Program-made: the position numbers and the translations under genes
The notes under the pieces: generated by a model
What the model saw: only the letters and a program-made list of their open reading frames with translations
The model's database searches: none
Told to the model about the DNA's origin: nothing
Origin: an uncultured Ruminococcus sp.
GTDB taxonomy: Bacteria > Bacillota > Clostridia > UBA1212 > UBA1255
Direction of reading: 5' to 3'
Assembly (NCBI GenBank): GCA_902782885.1
Contig: CACZOW010000341.1
Location: 1 to 5,194, forward strand
DNA: 5,194 nucleotides
In this document: piece by piece, positions 1-5,194 of the stretch
How the letters are laid out: the number at the start of each line of letters is the position of its first letter
Position numbering within the stretch: the first letter of the stretch is position 1

Positions 1-1343
1 ACCGGTTCCTCCGTGGCAGGAGCGTCAACAGTAAACCGCCATAAGGCGCCGACCACATCGGCCGCTCCCTCCGGGCGCAGAAAGAATTCCGTCGCGGCCC
101 GGTCGCCCGCGAAAAACTGCGCGTCTGCCGCGAATTTATATCCCGCGTTTGCCTGATACGATACTCTCAGAATATACTTTTTGCCCGCTTCAAACACGTG
201 ATCTTCGGGCAGCGGCTCATCCGGCGCGGCCGCGTCGAGCCAGATCGAACCGACGCTGTATTTGCCCGGCTCCAGCGAGGCCGCCTTCTCCGCCTTGGCG
301 CCCGCAGCGGGAATAACCACCGAACACTTTGCCAGATCCAGCAATTCCGCCGCGCTGCCTTCTGACTTTACCACCAGCGTCAACGCGCACGTATCCGTCT
401 CGATCCAGTGCTTGCCGGTGGCGGTCGGATCGTAGAACAGCTTCAGCGTCGCGTGGTATTCGCCCGGTGCGATATTTTCCGCGGTGCCCACCGTCTCATG
501 ATATACGGCATGCAGTTCCGCGTAATTGTACGGTCCGAGCTGGGGCGCCGTAAAGCACGCCGCATCTTCGCCTTCGATCTCAAATTTCATGTAGCTTCTT
601 GCGTCGTGCACGTATTTTCCGCCCAGCTGCACACCTACGCTGTCGAAAGTGGAGGTTTCTCCCGGCGCGATCTCCAGGTTCAGTTCCGACGTCTGAAGTG
701 TGGGGTAGTCGTCAGATGTTATCGACAGCGCCGCGGGTTCGGACTTGCCTGAAGCGAATTCATTGCCCTTTCCGTCTTTATACGCCGCCACGATTGCGGT
801 ATAATTGGCGTTGCCGGTATTGAACACGATCTCCGAAGCGTTGAACTCGGTCGTCTCCGCCGGGATATAGCTGATCAGCCTGATCTGCACACCTTCGCCG
901 TCACATACCCACAGGTCGTAATACTCCGCGCCTTCTACCGGATCCCAGTACACGTAGTTGCTCTCCGGCTCGTAGTGCACGTTCACCGGCAGCGGCTCGC
1001 CGGGTATTTCGATGGCGTCGGAACCTTCAAATTCGCCGTGTTCCGCACCTTTGACCCACCTGACGGCAAAAGAGTATAAGTAGCCCGCGTGCAGATATTC
1101 GGTAAAATCGAAGCTGCAGTCGGTGACCGTCCCGCGGAAAACTGTCTGCCAGGTCCGCCAGTACAGCATGACTTCGTAGCCGGTGGCGCCTTCCTCCGGG
1201 TCCCAGGAGGCGACGTTGCCCTCCCAGCGGGCGTTCAGCGAATCCGCCGCGCTCACCTTCGGACTGAGGATCCCGAACAACGCGCACACGACCGCCAGCG
1301 CAGCGATCAATGCCGTCACGCCTGTAAGCAGTTTGTTTTTCAT
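1..1343 (-). CDS. Secreted multidomain protein with fibronectin type III-like modules (C-terminus beyond window)
   Basis: This frame is open from an ATG at 1343 to the left edge, giving at least 447 residues with no stop. The N-terminus is an export signal: K2-K4, a hydrophobic stretch at about residues 8-26, then V30-S31-A32, a good signal peptidase I site. Two fibronectin III-like modules follow at about 36-110 and 118-208. Both carry the bacterial signature in which W-D-P is followed by E-G-A and an aromatic-rich strand (SWDPEEGATGYEV; YWDPVEGAEYYDLWV). Residues 214-326 form a further beta-rich region. From about 345 a segment with IPAAGA, then FEAGKKY and NAGYKF, resembles a repeat common in Firmicutes surface proteins. 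No catalytic motif or sortase signal is visible, but the C-terminus is missing. It likely acts outside the cell in adhesion or glycan or protein binding; this is inference from architecture. A strong ribosome site precedes the start, and mutS ends 22 nt upstream, so co-transcription is likely. Confidence 0.85.
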   Translation of the reverse strand, partial: MKNKLLTGVTALIAALAVVCALFGILSPKVSAADSLNARWEGNVASWDPEEGATGYEVMLYWRTWQTVFRGTVTDCSFDFTEYLHAGYLYSFAVRWVKGAEHGEFEGSDAIEIPGEPLPVNVHYEPESNYVYWDPVEGAEYYDLWVCDGEGVQIRLISYIPAETTEFNASEIVFNTGNANYTAIVAAYKDGKGNEFASGKSEPAALSITSDDYPTLQTSELNLEIAPGETSTFDSVGVQLGGKYVHDARSYMKFEIEGEDAACFTAPQLGPYNYAELHAVYHETVGTAENIAPGEYHATLKLFYDPTATGKHWIETDTCALTLVVKSEGSAAELLDLAKCSVVIPAAGAKAEKAASLEPGKYSVGSIWLDAAAPDEPLPEDHVFEAGKKYILRVSYQANAGYKFAADAQFFAGDRAATEFFLRPEGAADVVGALWRFTVDAPATEEP

Positions 1344-1351
1344 GATCCATG

Positions 1352-1358
1352 CCCCCTT
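1352..1358 (-). promoter_or_regulatory. Shine-Dalgarno site of the secreted-protein gene
   Basis: On the minus strand AAGGGGG lies 8 nt before the ATG at 1343. It fixes the start there rather than at the out-of-frame ATG at 1350, which is only 1 nt from the site. It falls in the 22-nt gap after the mutS stop codon. Confidence 0.7.
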
Positions 1359-1365
1359 AACGAGT

Positions 1366-4122
1366 TCAGCCGCGCCCTGCGGCTTTCTGCGAGAGCTTGT
1401 ACAGCTCGTTCATCGCTTCGATCGGCGTCAATTCCTGCACTTTAAGATTCTTAAGGGTGTCGATTATTTCGTCCTGCATCACCGTATTCGCGGTGTAGGC
1501 AATAAGGTCCGGACTGCCGCCGTCGTAAATGTCGTCGGTTTTTGCGGCCTTGCCACGGCCTCTCCCCCGTCCGGAGGCGCCGGCGCCGCGTTTGCCCGGG
1601 CTCTCGCTCTCCAGCCGGTCCGCCAGTTCCTGCGCCCGCAGCGTCACCGTTTTTGGTATCCCCGCCAGCGCCGCCACGCATACGCCGTAGCTGCCGTCTG
1701 CCGCGCCGCGTTTGATCTTGCGTTTGAAAACGATGTTGTCCCCGGTGCGGTCCGCGTCAGAGCAGTAGTTTTTGACCCCGTCCATGCGGGATTCCAGCTC
1801 GGTGAGTTCGTGATAGTGGGTGGCAAACATCGTACGCGCCCCCACCGTGTCGTGGATGTATTCCAGCACCGCCCAGGCGATGGACAATCCGTCGAACGTG
1901 CCGGTGCCCCGCCCGATCTCGTCCAGGATCAGGAAGCTTTTCGCGGTGGCGCCCTGCAGTATATTCGCGACTTCGGTCATCTCCACCATGAACGTGCTGC
2001 GGCCGGACGCCAGGTCGTCGGAGGCGCCCACGCGGGTGAACAATTTATCCACCACGGAGATCCGGGCGTACGACGCGGGCACGAAGCTGCCGGCCTGGCA
2101 CATCAGCACCGTGAGCGCGGTCTGCCGCATATATGTCGACTTACCTGCCATGTTCGGGCCGGTGATCACCAGCATGCGGTGGTCGCCGGAATTGAGCTCC
2201 ACGTCGTTGGGAATGAAATCTCCCGCCGGCAGCACCTTTTCGATGACCGGATGGCGGCTGTCTTTAAGAATGATCTCCCCGTCCGGGCTGTCGCATACCT
2301 CCGGGCGGCAATAGTTTTCCCGGTCCGCCACTTCCGCGAGCGAGCAGAGCGCGTCCAGCACGGCCAGCGCCCGGGCGGTATCCGTGAGCGTGCCGGTGTG
2401 CTCGCCGACCTTGTCCCGCAATTCGGAGAACAGCCGGCTCTCCAGCCGTATCAGCCGCTCCTGCGCGCCCAGTATCGTGTCTTCCATCTGCTTCAGCTCT
2501 TCGGTAATGTAGCGCTCGCCGCCCGTTAAAGTTTGCTTGCGGATATACGTTTCGGGCACCAGTTCCTTGAACGAATTGGAGACCTCGATATAGTAGCCGA
2601 AAACTTTGTTGTAGCCGACTTTCAGGTTCTTGATGCCGGTGTTTTCCCGCTCCCGGGCTTCCAGCGCGGTGAGCCAGCCTTTGCCGCCGTTGGCCGCGTC
2701 CCGCAGTTTGTCGACTTCTTCGTCGTACCCGGCGCGGATATACCCGCCGTCTTTCAGCAGCATGGGCGGATCCGGCACCAGCGCGCGCTCCAGCAGCGCC
2801 TGTATGTCTTCCAGAGGGTCAATATCCGCCCCGCACTCCCGTATGAGCGCCGCGCGCAGTCCGCTCAGCGCGGCTTTCAGCGCGGGCAATTTCCCCAGCG
2901 ACGCTCTCAGCGACACAAGGTCCCGGGGCGACGCGGTGCCCAGCGATACTTTGCCCGCCAGCCGCTCGATATCATATATGCCGTCCAGCAGTTCCCGGAG
3001 CTCCTGCCGCGTCATGAACGCGTCCTTCAGCTCGCCTACGCCGTCCAGGCGTTTATTGATCGCTTCCACGTCGATCAGCGGCTGCTCGATCCAGTGCCGG
3101 AGCGTGCGGCCGCCCATTGCCGTGGCGGTGCGGTCCAGCACCCACAGCAGGCTGCCCCGCTTTGATTTGTCCCGCATCACTTCGGTGAGTTCCAGATTGC
3201 GCCGCGATGAAGCGTCAACGGCCATATACTCCGCCACCGTATACAGTTTGGGCGTCATGATGCGATCGAGACTGACCTTCTGCGTGCCTTCAAGATAATC
3301 CATCAAAGCGGCGTACGCGGCCAGGCCCAGTTCGTGATGCTTCAGTTCCGCTTCTTTGGGTCTCGCCGCCGCCTTGACGCTCTGCATCTCCCGCTGAAAA
3401 CGCTCGTAACCGGCTCCGGGCGAGAACGATTCCTCCTCCGGCGTGCCGATAAATACGTGCGAGATCTCTTTCAGATAGTTTTCCAACCGCTCCCGGGAAG
3501 GGCCCGAGGGGTTGATCAGAAATTCGGAGGGGGCAAACCGGGCGATCTCGTCGCACAGCCGGTTATACGTGCTTCCCACGGTGAGGGACGTGACGTACAT
3601 CTCGCCCGTGGACAGGTCGGCGGCGGCAATACCGTACATTCCCCGGAACTCGTACACGCACATGATGTAGTTGTTGGCCTTGCGGTCCAGCATGGATTCA
3701 TCGGTGACCGTGCCGGGAGTGTAAACTTTGATTATGTCGCGCTTGACCAGGCCCTTCGCCAGCGCCGGGTCTTCGATCTGTTCGCACACGGAGATCTTAT
3801 AGCCTTTGGCGATGAGCCGGCTGATGTATGACAGACTGGCGTGGTACGGAATGCCGCACATCGGCGCGCGCTCCGCCATGCCGCAGTCCTTGCCGGTGAG
3901 CACCAGCTCGAGTTCCCGCGACACGGTCTTCGCGTCGTCAAAAAACATTTCGTAAAAATCGCCCAGCCGGAAAAACAGGATGCTGTCGGGGCAGCGCGCC
4001 TTGATCTCCAGATATTGCTTCATCATCGGGGTGACCGGCAGATCGCCGGCGGCGATCGAGCCCGTGCCCTTGCCCGGCTTATCTATGCCGGACGCTACCC
4101 CGCTCGTTATGCTTTTGCCCAT
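1366..4122 (-). CDS. mutS: DNA mismatch repair protein MutS
   Basis: This is the mismatch-recognition ATPase of methyl-independent or methyl-directed repair. It binds mispairs and small loops as a dimer and recruits MutL. The 918-residue protein is complete and longer than E. coli MutS (853). The mismatch-binding domain carries the Phe-x-Glu wedge at F56 and E58 (GDFYEMF). Connector, core/lever and clamp domains follow (about 150-600). The ATPase has Walker A GPNMAGKS with K661, the signature serine S709 (STFMVEM), Walker B D734-E735 (LILDEIGRGT) and H769 (FATHYHE). The distances between these residues equal those among E. coli K620, S668, D693 and H728, so the protein looks intact. A Gly/Arg-rich linker (841-870) leads to the C-terminal dimerisation helix (LTPIEAMNELYKL, 898-910). 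The start is ATG at 4122 behind a modest site (GGAACGGG, 5 nt spacing). About 20 extra N-terminal residues precede TPMM. The gene starts 19 nt after the YlbF-family gene. Confidence 0.98.
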   Translation of the reverse strand: MGKSITSGVASGIDKPGKGTGSIAAGDLPVTPMMKQYLEIKARCPDSILFFRLGDFYEMFFDDAKTVSRELELVLTGKDCGMAERAPMCGIPYHASLSYISRLIAKGYKISVCEQIEDPALAKGLVKRDIIKVYTPGTVTDESMLDRKANNYIMCVYEFRGMYGIAAADLSTGEMYVTSLTVGSTYNRLCDEIARFAPSEFLINPSGPSRERLENYLKEISHVFIGTPEEESFSPGAGYERFQREMQSVKAAARPKEAELKHHELGLAAYAALMDYLEGTQKVSLDRIMTPKLYTVAEYMAVDASSRRNLELTEVMRDKSKRGSLLWVLDRTATAMGGRTLRHWIEQPLIDVEAINKRLDGVGELKDAFMTRQELRELLDGIYDIERLAGKVSLGTASPRDLVSLRASLGKLPALKAALSGLRAALIRECGADIDPLEDIQALLERALVPDPPMLLKDGGYIRAGYDEEVDKLRDAANGGKGWLTALEARERENTGIKNLKVGYNKVFGYYIEVSNSFKELVPETYIRKQTLTGGERYITEELKQMEDTILGAQERLIRLESRLFSELRDKVGEHTGTLTDTARALAVLDALCSLAEVADRENYCRPEVCDSPDGEIILKDSRHPVIEKVLPAGDFIPNDVELNSGDHRMLVITGPNMAGKSTYMRQTALTVLMCQAGSFVPASYARISVVDKLFTRVGASDDLASGRSTFMVEMTEVANILQGATAKSFLILDEIGRGTGTFDGLSIAWAVLEYIHDTVGARTMFATHYHELTELESRMDGVKNYCSDADRTGDNIVFKRKIKRGAADGSYGVCVAALAGIPKTVTLRAQELADRLESESPGKRGAGASGRGRGRGKAAKTDDIYDGGSPDLIAYTANTVMQDEIIDTLKNLKVQELTPIEAMNELYKLSQKAAGRG

Positions 4123-4141
4123 ATTTACCCGTTCCGTTCAG

Positions 4142-4519
4142 TTATTGACAGCCGCCGCACGTCTGGCACGAACCGGTGCAGCCGCCGCCGTCTTCGAGAT
4201 AGTGCTGGATGATGTCGTTGACCGTGCTCATCATATTCTCGAAGCCTTTTTTTGCGTCGAAGTAGTTCTTGGTCACTTCGTAGGAGTTGAGCTGTTCCTG
4301 CTTGGCCATCAGCGTGTCGCGGATGCGCTCCAGTTCCTCTTTGGCCAGGTCTTCGCGGGACCCTTCCACCATTTTAACCTGCAGGTCTTTGTACTCTTTG
4401 ATCAGCGTCTGGGCTTTGGGGTCAACGATCAGCGCCGCCTCCGCCTCTTTCCACGTCTGAAACTCTCCCGAGAGGGCTATCGCCGAACCCAGCAGCGACG
4501 CCGCTTCCACATAATCCAT
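4142..4519 (-). CDS. YlbF/YmcA-family regulator with cysteine-rich tail
   Basis: This is a small, mostly helical, highly charged protein of 125 residues. Its body (about 1-105) matches the YlbF/YmcA (Com_YlbF) pattern, including the stretch around VDPKAQTLIKEYKDLQ and the closing helix FENMMSTVNDIIQHYL. In Bacillus subtilis, YlbF and YmcA form a complex with YaaT that carries Fe-S clusters, aids RNase Y-dependent RNA maturation, and is needed for competence, biofilm and sporulation. The tail here has C114, C118, C121 and C124 in a CX3CX2CX2C pattern, which could bind Fe-S or another metal; that is inference. I chose ATG at 4519 because AAAGG lies 11 nt upstream. A GTG at 4531 in the same frame overlaps that site and is unlikely to be used. 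It is the first gene after the promoter and lies 19 nt before mutS. It could be a clostridial paralogue rather than a true YlbF orthologue, so no symbol is given. Confidence 0.88.
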   Translation of the reverse strand: MDYVEAASLLGSAIALSGEFQTWKEAEAALIVDPKAQTLIKEYKDLQVKMVEGSREDLAKEELERIRDTLMAKQEQLNSYEVTKNYFDAKKGFENMMSTVNDIIQHYLEDGGGCTGSCQTCGGCQ

Positions 4520-4528
4520 ATATGTCAA

Positions 4529-4537
4529 CACCTTTCT
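4529..4537 (-). promoter_or_regulatory. Shine-Dalgarno site of the YlbF-family gene
   Basis: AGAAAGGTG on the minus strand is a good match to the start of the anti-16S complement AAAGGAGGTG. It lies 11 nt (from GG) before the ATG at 4519. It overlaps the competing in-frame GTG at 4531, which decides the start in favour of the ATG. Confidence 0.65.
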
Positions 4538-4552
4538 GTTTGTATTGTTTAT

Positions 4553-4588
4553 CGCGCTTTCTCGCGCGCCTCCGGCGGCCTTCCGCCG
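4553..4588 (-). other. Two GC-rich hairpins in the 5' leader of the ylbF-like/mutS transcript
   Basis: Between the promoter and the first gene there are two short inverted repeats. The first in transcript order pairs 4583-4588 with 4573-4578 (CGGCGG, 6 bp) across a 4-nt loop. The second pairs 4564-4568 with 4553-4557 (CGCGC, 5 bp) across a 6-nt loop. Neither is followed by a U-run, so they are not simple intrinsic terminators. They may stabilise the leader or affect translation. No known riboswitch is recognised. Confidence 0.4.
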
Positions 4589-4596
4589 TCAATAAA

Positions 4597-4625
4597 ATTA
4601 TACCATAACCGGCCGCCCTGCGCAA
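4597..4625 (-). promoter_or_regulatory. Sigma-A-type promoter for the ylbF-like/mutS operon
   Basis: On the minus strand a perfect TATAAT occupies 4602-4597 and is preceded by TGG, giving an extended -10 (TGGTATAAT). TTGCGC at 4625-4620 lies exactly 17 bp upstream and matches TTGACA at three of six positions. Transcription would start near 4590, leaving a leader of about 70 nt. The -10 quality, spacing and position just before the first gene all agree. The site is inferred by eye. Confidence 0.75.
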
Positions 4626-4653
4626 ATATGGTTTACAGCCCCGAGAGAGCAGG

Positions 4654-4680
4654 AATGAGTGAAATGAGTGAAATGAGTGA
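4654..4680. repeat. Three perfect tandem copies of a 9-bp repeat (AATGAGTGA)
   Basis: AATGAGTGA occurs at 4654-4662, 4663-4671 and 4672-4680 without mismatches. It lies at the left edge of the 84-bp array. It resembles the AATGAGCGAG core of the type-B linker inside the array and is followed by a GGCTGGCC stretch like that linker's end. It is therefore probably an eroded linker copy expanded by slippage. Confidence 0.85.
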
Positions 4681-4740
4681 GTTATGGCTGGCCCGTCTAA
4701 CAAAATCGTTAAAATCGGTTGTTTTGTTAGACGCGGGCGC

Positions 4741-4776
4741 CTTCTCCAGACTTGCAGCTGGTTGTATTTCCACGCT
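4741..4776. repeat. Type-A linker, first copy
   Basis: This 36-bp linker runs from CTTCTCCAGACTTGCAG to TTTCCACGCT between hairpins 1 and 2. It differs from the second copy at 5074-5109 by a single base and is unrelated in its central part to the type-B linkers. It contains CAGCTG and an AT-rich stretch. Confidence 0.85.
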
Positions 4777-5073
4777 CGTCTAACAAAATCGTTAAAATCG
4801 CCTGCTTTTTTAGACGCGGGCGTCTTCTCCGAGTTCAAAATGAGCGAGAGCCAGCCTCCCCGTCTAACAAAATCCCCAAAATCGCCTGTTTTGTTAGACG
4901 CGGGCGCCTCCCCCGAGTTTAAAATGAGCGAGAGCCGACCGTCCCGTCTAACAAAATCCCAAAAATCGCCTGTTTTGTTAGACGCGGGCGCCTTCTCCAA
5001 GTTCAAAATGAGCGAGAGCCAGCCTCCCCGTCTAACAAAATCCCAAAAATCGCCTTTTTTTAGACGCGGGCGC

Positions 5074-5109
5074 CTTCTCTAGACTTGCAGCTGGTTGTAT
5101 TTCCACGCT
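5074..5109. repeat. Type-A linker, second copy
   Basis: This copy matches 4741-4776 at 35 of 36 positions (C to T at 5080), although three type-B linkers lie between them. This suggests recent copying or recombination within the array rather than simple ancestral divergence. Confidence 0.85.
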
Positions 5110-5194
5110 CGTCTAACAAAATCCCCAAAATCGCCTGTTTTGTTAGACGCGAGCGCCTTCTCCGAGTTCAAAATGAGCGAGAGCCAGCCTCCCC

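Larger units (their letters stand above)
4694..5194. repeat. Tandem array of 84-bp units, each with a 12-bp inverted repeat (six units, continues past the edge)
   Basis: Hairpin units begin at 4694, 4777, 4861, 4945, 5029 and 5110, so the period is 84 with steps of 83 and 81. Each has CGTCTAACAAAA, a loop of 16 nt containing AAAATCG, then TTTTGTTAGACG. Arms are perfect in units 1, 3, 4 and 6 (4694-4733, 4861-4900, 4945-4984, 5110-5149). Unit 2 (4777-4816) has two arm changes. Unit 5 (5029-5066) has one arm change and a 2-nt loop deletion. A GC-rich GCGGGCG stretch and a linker of 36 or 37 bp follow each hairpin. The linker has two sequence classes: A after units 1 and 5, B after units 2, 3, 4 and 6. 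A seventh unit would begin at 5194, where the base is C as predicted. No convincing gene lies in these 500 bases. The function is unknown; it may be a REP-like structured repeat family. Confidence 0.93.

Noticed and set aside
1183..2529. Long plus-strand open frame (448 codons) antisense to mutS
   Set aside because: It is Arg/His/Ala-rich shadow translation opposite a clearly conserved gene, a common artefact in GC-rich DNA. No domain or ribosome site is visible. The same holds for the other plus-strand frames between about 330 and 4780.
4142..4531. GTG start at 4531 for the YlbF-family gene
   Set aside because: The GTG overlaps the AAAGGTG ribosome site itself. The ATG at 4519 has suitable spacing.
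4694..4733. Intrinsic terminator formed by the array hairpins
   Set aside because: The stems are AT-rich near the loop and are followed by GC-rich sequence (GCGGGCG), not a U-run. T-runs in units 2 and 5 lie inside the arm, not after it.
4422..5006. Minus-strand 194-residue open frame
   Set aside because: It spans the repeat array, the promoter and the start of the YlbF-family gene in another frame. It resembles no protein family and is a by-product of the repeats.
4684..5082. Plus-strand repeat protein of 132 residues across the array
   Set aside because: It stays open because 84 is a multiple of three. It has no ribosome site, units with 83-bp and 81-bp steps break the frame, and conservation follows the inverted repeat rather than codons.
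4694..5194. CRISPR array
   Set aside because: The intervals between hairpins are not unique spacers; they fall into two near-identical classes. The unit spacing is too long and no cas gene is seen.

Overview
The window looks like chromosomal DNA from a GC-rich Bacillota (Clostridia-type) anaerobe. This rests on a YlbF/YmcA-family gene directly upstream of mutS, a clostridial-style secreted fibronectin-III-like protein, purine-rich Shine-Dalgarno sites and a near-consensus sigma-A promoter. The genus cannot be named from this sequence.

All three supported genes lie on the minus strand and read from right to left. A promoter at about 4597-4625 (extended -10, perfect TATAAT) precedes a leader of about 70 nt with two GC-rich hairpins. 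Then come a small YlbF/YmcA-family gene with a four-cysteine tail (4142-4519), 19 nt later a full-length mutS (1366-4122), and 22 nt later a secreted multidomain protein that runs off the left edge (1-1343). The tight spacing and the lack of room for a terminator suggest one transcript. MutS recognises mismatches. The YlbF-like protein belongs to a family of RNA-processing and regulatory cofactors. The exported protein has no obvious mechanistic link to either and sits where mutL is often found in related bacteria.

The right-hand 500 bases (4694-5194) hold no convincing gene. They carry a tandem array with an 84-bp period, at least six units, continuing past the window edge. Each unit has a 12-bp inverted repeat (CGTCTAACAAAA / TTTTGTTAGACG) around a loop of about 16 nt, followed by one of two interchangeable linkers. 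The hairpins are perfect in four units and decayed in two. A short 9-bp triplication marks the left edge. This array is the most unusual part of the window. It is not a CRISPR array, since its linkers are themselves repeated, and I do not recognise it as a named element. Its arm ends fit the degenerate integron attC core boxes (RYYYAAC / GTTRRRY), but the short length and lack of an internal bulge argue against functional attC sites.
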